In this document: in pieces, positions 1 through 8,339 of the stretch
How the letters are laid out: every line of letters starts with the position of its first letter
How positions within the stretch are numbered: position 1 is the first letter of the stretch
Assembly: GCA_022560615.1 (NCBI GenBank)
Contig: JADFSR010000006.1
Span: 114,324-178,323 of the forward strand
Direction: 5' to 3'
DNA from: Gemmatimonadota bacterium
GTDB lineage: Bacteria; Gemmatimonadota; Gemmatimonadetes; Longimicrobiales; Gaopeijiaceae
Length of the DNA: 64,000 nucleotides
Made by a program: the position numbers and the translations under genes
Notes under the pieces: generated by a model
What the model saw: only the letters and a program-made list of their open reading frames with translations
Databases searched by the model: none
Told to the model about the DNA's origin: nothing

Positions 1-485
1 GTATTCAGGAAGATCCGCCGCTCGCCTTCACCCGACCACATCGCGATGCCGCGGTGCACGAAGCCGGTTCCGTTCGGTGGCTGCCCGAAGTCGGTTGTGC
101 GCGGGTCGTATGCCCAGAGCTGCTCGCCCGTCCCGGCGTCCAGCGCGACGACACGGTTGTATGGGGTCGACAGGTACATGGTGTCCGAGATCACGATCGG
201 CGTGACCTCGAAGTCGCCGGGTCGCACCGTCTGGTTGCGCACCGGACGTGCGGGTCCGTCGAGCGGTCGTTCACCCGTTTCCCAGGTCCAGGCGACTTCG
301 AGGGCCGCGACGTTGCTACGGTCGATGGTGGCCAACGGCGAGAACTTCGTGCCGGCCTGGTCGCGGCCGTAGAAGGGCCAGTCGGCGTCAGTGAACGTTT
401 TCGTGGTCCGCGAGACGTCGGGGGCGCTGCAACCGGCGATCGCCATCAACGCGAGGACGAAGCCAACGAATACGATCCCTTTCAC
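1..485 (-). CDS. PQQ-dependent dehydrogenase, N-terminal part (cut by window edge)
   Basis: About 161 N-terminal residues are in the window and the gene runs off its left edge. The start is GTG at 485, forming a 4-base GTGA overlap with the stop of the upstream M28 gene, so the two are probably translationally coupled. The protein opens with a lipoprotein signal (hydrophobic stretch ending AIAGC). Then come the first blades of a quinoprotein beta-propeller: DWPFYGRDQAGTKFSPL, a 'NVAALEVAWTWETGE' strand, and 'VVALDAGTGEQLWAYDP'. These fit the membrane-bound PQQ glucose/alcohol dehydrogenase family, which oxidises sugars or alcohols in the periplasm and passes electrons to quinone. Substrate and full length cannot be judged from the fragment. 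Confidence 0.8.
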   Translation of the reverse strand, partial: MKGIVFVGFVLALMAIAGCSAPDVSRTTKTFTDADWPFYGRDQAGTKFSPLATIDRSNVAALEVAWTWETGERPLDGPARPVRNQTVRPGDFEVTPIVISDTMYLSTPYNRVVALDAGTGEQLWAYDPRTTDFGQPPNGTGFVHRGIAMWSGEGERRIFLN

Positions 486-2284
486 GAGCCCGCCCCGCGC
501 TCGATCAGATCCGTGGCTGCGCGCGTCGCCTCGTCGATCGCCTCGAGAATGCGGTTTCGCTCCCGGAGTAGTTGTGCCATCGCGAAGCGGTACCGGTCCG
601 ACGAGGGGTCTTCCTCCGCGAGGATGCGAGCGGGCTCTAGGCCGGGCAGCGGACGGCTGTAGATACCCGGGTCGGGGTGATGGTCACTTCCCGGCACGAA
701 CATGATCCGGTGGAGCGGGCGGAGGACGCGGAGGATGGCGCTGTCCAGCGCCCTCGTCGAGTCCTGCGGCACCGGGGCACGAGCGAAGGCCTCCGTCCAC
801 ATCTCGAGCAGCCGATCCACTCGGGCGCGCGCCTGAGACAGGTCGAGCGCCCGCTCGGACTCCGCCTCCCGCTCCATCAACGCGTCCATCAACGCATCCA
901 GCTCGAGCTGGATGCTCACAGGGTACACGGGCGCTGCCACGAGCTCCGAGATCGCGGTGACGTACAGCTCGGTGTCGGTCCTGAGGACGTCGAAGTCGAT
1001 CTTGTCGTAGGTGTCGTCCGGTGTGTGCCACCACCAGTAGCCCCCGTCTTCCGCCGATCGCGAATGGTTGAACTGCAGCAGAGGAAGCCCGATCCCGTTG
1101 AAGGCCTGGTCCGAGTTGCGTCCGGGGCGCCCGGGGCGAATGGCCTGGCCGGTCAGGCTACCGACGATGTCGATCGCGAGGGGGGCGAGCGCCGGAGACG
1201 TGGATGCGCCGAAGCGTCGGGCGCCCATCTGCCCAACGCCGTCGATGTTCAGGTAGGCGAGCCCGCGCCTTCGCAGATCGTCGAAGAAGGTATCGGCGAA
1301 CCAGGTCGAGCCGGCGTAACGACCGTTCGAGTGGCCGGGCCACCAGGCGACCAACAGACCGTGCCGCATTTTGTCCCGGTTCTGGTGGTAGGAGATGGCC
1401 ATCTGCAGCATCGCCGCGTTGGACGCACCCTCGTCGGTGCCCCCGTGGTACCACCCGTCGATGTGCCCGCCGAGGAGCACGTACGGCGTCGTGTCGTCAG
1501 CACCGTCAGGCATGATGCGAGCGACGCAGAGGCGGAGCGGCTTCCAGCCCGTGTCGACCTCCGTGCGCACGCGCACGGTGACGTCAGCGCTCGCCATCAT
1601 CGCGCGCAGACGGTCTCCGTCGCTCCTCTTGATGTGCGCGACCGGTAGCTTCGGTAGACGGTGCTGGCTCCTCAGCGAGGGTGTGCCCCAGGTCGACGTG
1701 ACGATGAGATCGTTCACGCGCTCTTCGGGATTCACGAAGATCGCCGCGACGGCACCCAGTTCCTCGAGCACCCGCGTCGAGATGTTTCGCGGCTGGCCCG
1801 TTACGATCGCGACCTTCCCGCGTACGTGCTCGAAGCCGCTGGGGTCGCGAACGACGAGCCGTTCACCCGTTCCGAGCTCAAGCTCCGGGAGGTCCCCCAG
1901 GTCCCCCAAATCGATCGCGACACCTTCGACTCCCTCGGTGGCGCCGGAGAATGCCATCGTGATCGCCTGCGGGTCGAAATCCGTGCCGGGCACGGTCACG
2001 GATGCCGAGATGGGGTTGCTCGTGTAGCCCATGAACTCGTGGACTTCGACCGGGACCCCCGCCGCCGCCAACGTCGCCACGATGTAGTCGATCGCCGCGT
2101 TCTCGCCCGGGCTTCCCGAGGGCCGCTCGTACCTGGTGATCTCGCGGGCATGCGCGTCGAGGCGGTCGGTCGTGACCGCGGCCAGCACCCGAGCTGTGAG
2201 GTCCGGCTGCTGCCCAGCGACGCGCGTCGCGTCGGCGAGGGTGAGGGCGAAAGAGGCGATGGTCCCGACGACGAGCGACCTCAT
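482..2284 (-). CDS. Secreted M28-family peptidase-like protein with altered metal site
   Basis: A 600-residue protein with a Sec signal peptide (about 1-24, ending VAGQQ). A protease-associated (PA) domain lies at about 125-245, inserted in an M28 zinc-peptidase fold. The first metal motif is clear: LLGGHIDGW with H274, then GGTDEGASNAA with D284. The usual second motif (DAEE-G-GS, carrying the catalytic Glu and a metal Glu) is replaced by AWWPGHSNGRYAGS at 313-326, so the catalytic mechanism or metal set may differ. From memory, similar WPGHS-GRYAGS proteins occur elsewhere, so this may be a real subfamily and not decay. A strong AGGAGG lies just upstream of the ATG. It overlaps the PQQ dehydrogenase gene downstream. 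Probably a periplasmic or secreted aminopeptidase or an inactive relative. Confidence 0.82.
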   Translation of the reverse strand: MRSLVVGTIASFALTLADATRVAGQQPDLTARVLAAVTTDRLDAHAREITRYERPSGSPGENAAIDYIVATLAAAGVPVEVHEFMGYTSNPISASVTVPGTDFDPQAITMAFSGATEGVEGVAIDLGDLGDLPELELGTGERLVVRDPSGFEHVRGKVAIVTGQPRNISTRVLEELGAVAAIFVNPEERVNDLIVTSTWGTPSLRSQHRLPKLPVAHIKRSDGDRLRAMMASADVTVRVRTEVDTGWKPLRLCVARIMPDGADDTTPYVLLGGHIDGWYHGGTDEGASNAAMLQMAISYHQNRDKMRHGLLVAWWPGHSNGRYAGSTWFADTFFDDLRRRGLAYLNIDGVGQMGARRFGASTSPALAPLAIDIVGSLTGQAIRPGRPGRNSDQAFNGIGLPLLQFNHSRSAEDGGYWWWHTPDDTYDKIDFDVLRTDTELYVTAISELVAAPVYPVSIQLELDALMDALMEREAESERALDLSQARARVDRLLEMWTEAFARAPVPQDSTRALDSAILRVLRPLHRIMFVPGSDHHPDPGIYSRPLPGLEPARILAEEDPSSDRYRFAMAQLLRERNRILEAIDEATRAATDLIERGAGS

Positions 2285-2381
2285 GGATTCCTCCTGGTCT
2301 GTTAGTGGCCGGTCGTAGGAGTACAGTGGGCTGTGTTACCACGCCACTCAGTTCGATACGGCCTGGTCACTTTATTGTCAC

Positions 2382-2461
2382 TTCTCACCAGGATGACCCA
2401 CCTATTCTCACGAGCATGACCCACCCCCTCGTGACTTCCCGGTTTTCGGGGTCGTGACTTC
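2382..2461. repeat. IS21-type end with two pairs of direct repeats, 23-bp period
   Basis: Two 21-bp direct repeats, 19 of 21 identical, start at 2382 and 2405; each ends in ATGACCCACC. A second pair, TCGTGACTTC, starts at 2429 and 2452. Both pairs have a spacing of 23 bp, about two helical turns. Several short repeats inside each end are typical of IS21-family elements, where they bind the transposase. This is probably the istB-side end of the element. Confidence 0.55.
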
Positions 2462-2493
2462 TTGGGATTAGTAGTTTCTGGGTTTGGGTTTGG

Positions 2494-3270
2494 CTAATTC
2501 CTCCTTCTTCGGGGTGGGGTTGAGGTGGCGATCCCTGGCCGCTGCCGAGTGCGGTAGCTGTCGCCCTCGAGGACGATCTGATAGGCGTTGTGCGCGAGGC
2601 GGTCGAGGGCGCTCTGAGCGAGGATGGGGTCATCGAAGAGGGGGATCCATTCGTCGATACTGCGGTTGGAAGTGACGATGGCGGATGTGCGTCGGTGGCG
2701 CTCGATGATGATCTCGTAGAAGTCGCTGGACTGCTGGGCATTGAGGCGCCGGAGTCCAAAATCGTCAATGACGAGCAGATCAGGCGCGAGCAGAGAGCGG
2801 ATGACCTTCTCGGTGGAGTTATCGGCCCTGGACTGGTGGATCATCTTGAGCAGGTGGTCGGATCGGAGGAAGAGCACGCGGTGCCCTGCGCGGCAGGCAG
2901 CGTGGCCGAGGGCGCAGCGAGGAAGGTCTTGCCGACACCAACGGGCCCGAGGAAGAGGATGTCTTCGTGGCGGTCGAGGAAGCCGAGGCCGAAGAGATCA
3001 CGTACGCGGTCGCGGTCGAAGGTGACTGGCGCGTCCCAGGTCGAAGTCCTCGAAGGTGTGGAGTTCGTCGAAGCCCGCACGATCGAGGCGGTTGGAGAGG
3101 TTCTTATGGTCACGACGTCCGATCTCGTCGGTGAGGGCGAGCTCGAGGAAGTCGAGCGGTGCGCGGCCACTCTTCTGGGCGTGGGCGGCGCGGTCGGGCA
3201 GCGTGGGCACGAGGCCACTGAGCTTGAGCCGCTTGAGCACGGCCTGGAGCGAGGGTTTGACGTCATTCAT
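2494..3270 (-). pseudogene. istB: IstB-like ATP-binding helper protein, two frameshifts
   Basis: IstB is the AAA+ ATPase that assists IstA in IS21 transposition. The N-terminal stretch (from ATG 3270, 'MNDVKPSLQAVLKRLKLSGL') and the C-terminal stretch ('LLKMIHQSRADNSTEK', 'LLVIDDFGL', 'AIVTSNRSIDEW') are in the same frame. The roughly 39 residues between them, including Walker A GPVGVGKT, lie in another frame. An extra base near 3037 and a missing base near 2920 explain this and cancel each other. In the original frame a stop occurs at 2998. The start overlaps the istA stop by 4 bases (ATGA), the usual IS21 arrangement. Confidence 0.85.
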
Positions 3271-3911
3271 GAGTCGGACTCCTGGGTGGGTGCGTGTGAG
3301 AAGCTCCCTGGGGAGCGCAGGAAGCGGGTCTCGATGGGGATCACGGCGGCATCCTGGGCGATGGGCAGTTCGAGCTGATCGAGATCCTTGAGGAGGATAG
3401 ACTCCACGCGGCGGACGTTGATGAGCTCGAAGGCCAGGGCACGCCGGCAGGCCGACGCGACGCGATGCTCACCGTACTTCTTGGTGAGGGGGAGCAGCTT
3501 CTGGGCCTGACGGATCTTGGTCCAGGGCAGCGTTCCGGAGAGGAGTTGCTCCATGAAGCGACCGATGTCGGAGCTGAGGGCCATGGCCTGGCGGATGATG
3601 CGCTGGGGGTCCCGGAGCGCGTAGGGCGTCAGTTCGGCGGGATAGTCGTTGTAGTCCGTGGATCGGCCGCCTGGGTCCTGACGGGGATGGGTCTTGATGA
3701 GGGAGCCACCGTCGTAGATGTGCACCAGCCCTGTGTCGGCACGGACCCAGACCTGTTGGCGGATGTAGCGCGTGGGGACCGAGTACAGGGCCTTGCCGAA
3801 GTTGATGTGATGGTCCGGGTGGACCTTGCACGGCCACCGCCGACTTGCTCTCGCCCCGGCGTGTTTACGTACGTCGCCGGGGCATGGGTGGTCGTCGACA
3901 CCATGCACCAA
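3267..3911 (-). pseudogene. istA: IstA transposase, C-terminal fragment
   Basis: From about residue 28 the translation matches the C-terminal domain of IS21 transposases: CKVHPDHHINFGKALYSVP, then VWVRADTGLVHIYDGG, then a helical region ending near the istB start. The helix-turn-helix and DDE integrase core expected upstream are absent. The first 25 or so residues look unrelated and probably come from sequence beyond the break. It overlaps istB by ATGA. Confidence 0.8.
3853..3883. repeat. 9-bp inverted repeat at the IS21 break
   Basis: GCCCCGGCG (3853-3861) and its exact complement CGCCGGGGC (3875-3883) flank a 13-nt loop. There is no T-run on either side, so an intrinsic terminator is not well supported. 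It lies where IstA homology stops and may mark a rearrangement point, or could reduce read-through towards the nitrogen cassette. Confidence 0.4.
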
Positions 3912-3948
3912 CGCCTCTGGCGAACGCCAGTTGCGCTAAGTACTAAGT

Positions 3949-6063
3949 ATGGATCTCAAACCAATCGAGTTTCGAAATATGCGCACCTACGCTCAGCCCG
4001 AACAGCCTGCTCCCATGCCAGAGGCCCTCGCCAACATCAACTCGAGGGTCCTTGATGATCGAATGCTGAAGAGGATCCTGAATCCGGAGATCTTCACAGC
4101 TTTCGCCGAATGCCGAGCCAGCGGACAGCGAATGTCCAAGGGAGCCGCGAACGAACTGGCGCAGTCCGTCCGCGAGTGGGCGCAATCCAGGGGGTGTGTC
4201 GGGTACTCCCACTTGTTCTCCCCCATGCGGGGAGCCCTGCACGGCGAGAAGCTCGAGACCTTCATGGGAATGGACTTTGAGACCGGCGACCTGATCGTAA
4301 ACCTGTCGGGCTCGGAGCTCTTTCAGACCGAGACAGATGGCTCCTCGTTCCCCAACGGCGGTCTTCGGACGACCCACGAGGCGGCCGCCTATATCGGCTG
4401 GGACATGCAATCGCCGCCGTTCGTGTACGGCCAGACGCTCTACATCCCTGCCGCCTTCGTAACGTGGACCGGCGCGGCGCTGGATCAGAAGACCCCGCTC
4501 CTGCGCTCCAGCGATGCGGTGAACAAACACGCGCTACGGATGTTGCGCCATCTGGGCGACACGCAAGCAAACAAGGTATTCAGCAATGTGGGCTGGGAGC
4601 AGGAATTCTTCGTCGTCCCACGCGAGCATTATCTGGCGCGACCCGACCTCGTAGCCACCGGGCGGACGCTCTTTGGTCAGAAGCCACTCCGTGGTCAGGA
4701 GCAGTCCACCAACTACTTCGGCCGGATGCCGGTTGCGATTCGAGCGTATCTAGACGAGGCCAGGGACGTTATGTGGTCCATGGGGATCTCCATCGACTGC
4801 ATCCACAACGAGGTAGCCCCGGCACAGTACGAGATCTCGCCCATCTTCAGCCTGGTCAACCTAGCCGCGGACACCAACGTTCTGGCCATGGATGTGCTCC
4901 GCGACCTGGCCTATGAGCACGATCTGATGGTGCTCTTCCACGAGAAGCCGTTCGCAGGCATAAACGGCACCGGCAAACACAACAACTGGGGCTTGAACAC
5001 CGATACCCGGGACAACCTGTTTGTTCCGGGCGAGACCCCCGCCGAAAACCGGCGCTTTGTCGCCTTCCTCGCTGCCGTGCTGCGCGGGGTGAACAAGCAC
5101 GGTGACCTGCTGCGCTGCGGGGTGTCCACCTCGGGGAATGACCACCGGCTCGGTGCCCAGGAGGCGCCCCCTCCCATCATCACCGTCCACCTCGGGAAGT
5201 CCCTCGAGAAACACCTCAAAGGGATAGCGGCTGGCGGCGAGCTATCGGGGTATGGCCTGCACGACAAGTTGATTCAAGTGGCCACCAGCGTGGTGGATAT
5301 CGAAGCCAACCTCGAGGACCGGAACCGAACTGCGCCGTTTCCCTGGTGCGGAAATCGCTTCGAGTTCCGCTCTATCGGGGGAAATCAGCACATCGCTTTC
5401 CCCCTCGCTCTGGTGAACACCGTCGTGGCCGAGGGCCTCAAGCACATGTGCGATCAGATGGACGCGGGCGCCGACGTCGACCAGGTGATCCGGGAGACCA
5501 TCAAGGCTAACCAGGGGGTGCTCTTCTCGGGTGACGGCTACTCAAGCGCGCTCTACGAGCACGCGGAGGAGCACAATCTGTTCCACCTCAAGAACAGCCC
5601 GGACGCCTATGAATGTCTGACCTCCACTAAAAACCTCAAGCTGTTCTCAGAGCTCGGGGTCTTCAGCGAGAAAGAAGCGCGAGCTCGGCAGAATGTGCTC
5701 CTTGAGGCCTACGCCACCGATCTCCAGATCGAGGCGAGGACGCTGATCCACATGATGCAAACCCTCATTGTGCCTGCTGTTCTCCAGGATCTCCAGAACA
5801 TCGCAGCGTCCGGCTTTACCTCCCGAGCGCTCACGATGCGGCGCGAGCTCGCGCAGAGCTTGTTCACCGAGCTGGATAGCCTGATTGAGGCGTTCGACGG
5901 GGCTGCCATTGACGATCCGATGGAGGCCGCGCGGTATGCCGAGGATGTCCTCAAGACGAGGCTGCTGGCGGCCCGCGAGGTGATCGATCCGCTGGAGGGC
6001 ATGGTGGACTCGCGCCTCTGGCCGGTCCCCACCTACGATGAGCTGTTGCACAGCCATCTGTAG
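3949..6063 (+). CDS. glnN: Glutamine synthetase type III
   Basis: A 704-residue ATP-dependent glutamate-ammonia ligase of the large GSIII class (usual length about 700-730), a cytoplasmic hexamer or dodecamer. Family motifs in order: VGWEQEFFVVP (metal-binding Glu region), NEVAPAQYEISP, GINGTGKHNNWG, NDHRLGAQEAPPP, and NRTAPFPWCGNRFEFR for ATP and substrate binding. The next gene is an ammonium transporter on the same strand, 82 bp away, so the pair takes up and assimilates ammonium. No PII (glnK) gene is present. The chosen ATG has no Shine-Dalgarno sequence; it sits at the end of a tandem CTAAGTA CTAAGTA (3936-3949). Internal ATGs at 3979 or 4015 are less likely because the N-terminus looks family-like. 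The cassette is flanked by broken genes, which suggests transfer or rearrangement. Confidence 0.95.
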   Translation: MDLKPIEFRNMRTYAQPEQPAPMPEALANINSRVLDDRMLKRILNPEIFTAFAECRASGQRMSKGAANELAQSVREWAQSRGCVGYSHLFSPMRGALHGEKLETFMGMDFETGDLIVNLSGSELFQTETDGSSFPNGGLRTTHEAAAYIGWDMQSPPFVYGQTLYIPAAFVTWTGAALDQKTPLLRSSDAVNKHALRMLRHLGDTQANKVFSNVGWEQEFFVVPREHYLARPDLVATGRTLFGQKPLRGQEQSTNYFGRMPVAIRAYLDEARDVMWSMGISIDCIHNEVAPAQYEISPIFSLVNLAADTNVLAMDVLRDLAYEHDLMVLFHEKPFAGINGTGKHNNWGLNTDTRDNLFVPGETPAENRRFVAFLAAVLRGVNKHGDLLRCGVSTSGNDHRLGAQEAPPPIITVHLGKSLEKHLKGIAAGGELSGYGLHDKLIQVATSVVDIEANLEDRNRTAPFPWCGNRFEFRSIGGNQHIAFPLALVNTVVAEGLKHMCDQMDAGADVDQVIRETIKANQGVLFSGDGYSSALYEHAEEHNLFHLKNSPDAYECLTSTKNLKLFSELGVFSEKEARARQNVLLEAYATDLQIEARTLIHMMQTLIVPAVLQDLQNIAASGFTSRALTMRRELAQSLFTELDSLIEAFDGAAIDDPMEAARYAEDVLKTRLLAAREVIDPLEGMVDSRLWPVPTYDELLHSHL

Positions 6064-6145
6064 CCATCTCAAACGATGATCCGATCTAATCACGACGCCC
6101 GGCGACGGCGCCGTCCAACAACCCATATAGAGACGTAGCCGACAC

Positions 6146-7768
6146 ATGCATCGGTTGAAGACACTCACTCCCGGGTTGCTACTCGCGGGGCTGCTCTGCC
6201 TTCTGGTTTTTGGTTTCCCCGAGACCGCCCTGGCACAAGAGAATGCGGAGCCGCAAAGCGTCGCATTCGTTGTCGGGACCCTCTGGATACTCCTGGCTTC
6301 AGCCATGGTGTTCATGATGCACCTCGGCTTTGCGACTCTCGAGGCGGGTCTCGTCCAGGAGAAGAACACGGTCAACATCCTCTTCAAGAATGTCACCATC
6401 GTGTCGATGGGCGTTCTCATCTACGCGCTGATCGGGTTCGGCCTGATGTATCCCGGTGAAGAGTTTGCCGGAGCCTTCTTCGGCTTCGCAGGATTTGGGA
6501 TTGGCACCGACGCAAGTGGAATCACCAGTGCATACAACGAGAACTACACCTACTGGGCCGACTTCATCTTCCAGGCCATGTTCGCCGCCACGGCGGTCAC
6601 CATCGTCTCGGGTGCCGTGGCAGAGCGGGTGCGGATTCTGCCTTTCATGGTCTTTGCGTTCCTCTATCTGGCTTTGTGCTACCCGATAGTCGGTATGTGG
6701 AAGTGGGGTGGCGGGTTCCTCGACGCTATGCAGACGCCGTTCTACGACTTTGCCGGCTCGACGCTCGTCCACGGTGTGGGCGGTTGGGCTGCGCTCATGG
6801 GTTGCATCGTTCTGGGTCCGAGGCTCGGGAAGTACGACGGCGACAAGGTAAATACCTTGCAGCCAGGGAGCCTGCCCCTAGCCACGGTGGGTGTCTTTCT
6901 GCTGTGGTTCGGGTGGTTTGGATTCAACGGCGGCTCGGTTCTGTCGGCCGATCCCGGCGCCGTGTCCTATGTCTTCGTCACTACGTACCTGGGCGGTGCC
7001 GCAGGCGTCATGGGAGCCATGCTGGGCACGGTGGTGTTGATCAAGCATCTGGACCTCGCCATGGTCCTCAACGGCGCCCTCGCGGGGCTGGTGGGCGTTA
7101 CCGCCGGTGCAGACCAGCTGGGTATCCTGGATGCAGTGGCCACCGGGTTTATCGCTGGCGTCCTCGTGGTCGCCGTGGTCCTGTTCCTTGATCGAAAGCT
7201 CAAGATCGACGATCCGGTCGGCGCCATCTCCGTTCACCTCGTCTGTGGCATCTGGGGTACCCTGGCGGTGGGCCTCCTAGGCAACCTGGCCTCGCCCTCT
7301 CAACTCCTGAGCCAGGTGATCGGGATCGTGAGCATCGGTGGCTTCTGCGCAGCCTTCTCCTTTGTGGTGTTCTTTACCATGAAGAAGGCCAACTGGCTGA
7401 GGGTGGAAGAAGAGGTGGAGCTTGCTGGACTGGATATGCACGAGCACGGCGTCTCCGCCTATCGGGGGGAACGGGACACCAACCCTCCGACGGTCATGAT
7501 CCTCTCACCGGCCTATGGATCCACGGTTTCCGGACGAATCGACGTCTTGGCCAACGCAATGGACAATCGAGGCGTGAGCGGCGTACGGTTCACTCTTGAC
7601 GGGAATGACCTCGGTGAGGGCATTGAAGCTCCACCCTATGTCATGGTTTGGGACACGACGACGGCCAGCAACGGGGCGCATGTCCTCAAGGCTATCGCTT
7701 GGGATGCCGCCGGAAATCAGGGGGTCTCTGTCGAATTCAAGATCACGATCGACAACCCAGTCAGGTAG
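6146..7768 (+). CDS. amtB: Ammonium transporter AmtB with C-terminal Ig-like domain
   Basis: Residues 1-30 are a cleavable signal peptide (ends TALAQ), as in proteobacterial AmtB. About 40-415 form the 11-helix Amt channel with both pore histidines: GSTLVHGVGGWAALMG and GAISVHLVCGIWGTLA. The cytoplasmic tail starts normally (AGLDMHEHGVSAY). Instead of ending, it continues after about residue 445 with a roughly 95-residue Ig-like domain of the bacterial Big_7 kind: NPPTVMILSPAYGSTVSG, GVSGVRFTLDG, APPYVMVWDTTTASNG, AWDAAGNQG. That domain type is normally extracellular, while the Amt C-terminus is in the cytoplasm, so the topology is puzzling. It sits just downstream of glnN and is likely co-regulated by nitrogen supply. 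No terminator was seen after it. Confidence 0.93.
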   Translation: MHRLKTLTPGLLLAGLLCLLVFGFPETALAQENAEPQSVAFVVGTLWILLASAMVFMMHLGFATLEAGLVQEKNTVNILFKNVTIVSMGVLIYALIGFGLMYPGEEFAGAFFGFAGFGIGTDASGITSAYNENYTYWADFIFQAMFAATAVTIVSGAVAERVRILPFMVFAFLYLALCYPIVGMWKWGGGFLDAMQTPFYDFAGSTLVHGVGGWAALMGCIVLGPRLGKYDGDKVNTLQPGSLPLATVGVFLLWFGWFGFNGGSVLSADPGAVSYVFVTTYLGGAAGVMGAMLGTVVLIKHLDLAMVLNGALAGLVGVTAGADQLGILDAVATGFIAGVLVVAVVLFLDRKLKIDDPVGAISVHLVCGIWGTLAVGLLGNLASPSQLLSQVIGIVSIGGFCAAFSFVVFFTMKKANWLRVEEEVELAGLDMHEHGVSAYRGERDTNPPTVMILSPAYGSTVSGRIDVLANAMDNRGVSGVRFTLDGNDLGEGIEAPPYVMVWDTTTASNGAHVLKAIAWDAAGNQGVSVEFKITIDNPVR

Positions 7769-7852
7769 ATCTTTGATAACGTGTCGGAGACCAACCTAAC
7801 CCCCTGTAAACTCACTGTTTAACGATCGGCTGGGTGCTGCAACAGGACTGGG

Positions 7853-8128
7853 TCAGGTGATCTGGCTCGAGCAGGTCGGATTGGGGCTGGTCACGCCTTC
7901 CAGACCCATGCGCCGCAGAAGTGCCTGGAACCGTGTGTGTGCACGGAGGATCGTGAACTCGGGTCTGACCGCGACCTCCCTGACAGATGAGCCGATCGGA
8001 TGGCATAGGCCTCTTCGAGGTGGTCGAGCGCCCGGTCCAGGTCACCCAGACCGGTGGCTACCATCGCCGCAGCGTGGTAGCTGGCCGGTCCCTGGCTTCC
8101 GTCGAACTGCTGAAGAAGTGCCAGCGCC
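7853..8128 (-). pseudogene. C-terminal remnant of a TPR protein
   Basis: Reading the minus strand from about 8128, the translation is 'AALALLQQFDGSQGPASYHA', then LGDLDRALDHLEEAYAIRSAHL. After a one-base shift near 7983 it continues EVAVRPEFTILRAHTRFQAL and LLRRMGLEG, ending at a TGA at 7853. The 'rPeF..lR.hpRFqaLLrrmGL' ending is common in the C-terminal TPR region of kinase-TPR proteins of this kind of genome (compare the kinase at 44-46 kb). No start or upstream part remains. It is joined to a different gene remnant at about 8128. Confidence 0.6.
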
Positions 8129-8339
8129 GCTCCGTGCCGTCCTCCGCACGGAGGAGAAACGAAGCGTGCGCGATGTATTCAATCTCGACGCCGGGGCTCC
8201 GGGTGGCTGCGTCGCTTCGAGATGCCGCATCCGGGTCGCCCGCTTCCGCTGCGCACCCGGCCACCAGCACTGCGACAAGAATCCTAAGAGAGCCGGCGAG
8301 TCTCAATCCAAGCTCCCAGCCTGCTCGCTGACCGGCCAT
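8129..8339 (-). pseudogene. N-terminal remnant of an MBL-fold hydrolase lipoprotein
   Basis: From ATG 8339 the protein has a lipoprotein-type leader (RILVAVLVAGC). Then follows IEYIAHASFLLRAEDGT, the opening beta-hairpin of UlaG-like metallo-beta-lactamase-fold hydrolases. Homology stops at about 8129, before any of the metal-binding HxHxDH motif, and the frame runs into the TPR remnant and a stop near 8058. It overlaps the end of the membrane-protein gene at 8303 and was probably the last gene of that operon before truncation. Confidence 0.6.

Larger units (their letters stand above)
2382..3880 (-). mobile_element. Degraded IS21-family insertion sequence
   Basis: Holds a broken istB, the C-terminal part of istA and one recognisable end with internal repeats. 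The istA half that carries the DDE catalytic core is missing, so the copy cannot move by itself. The right boundary is uncertain: recognisable IstA sequence starts near 3835 and a 9-bp inverted repeat sits at 3853-3883. The remnant abuts the glutamine synthetase/ammonium transporter cassette. Confidence 0.75.

Noticed and set aside
677..1648. A 323-codon plus-strand open frame opposite the M28 peptidase
   Set aside because: Rich in Arg, Val and Pro with no domain pattern; it is the complement of a well-supported gene in GC-rich DNA.
2998..3270. A free-standing 90-residue gene
   Set aside because: It is the N-terminal part of istB before the frameshift, ending in out-of-frame Arg-rich residues.
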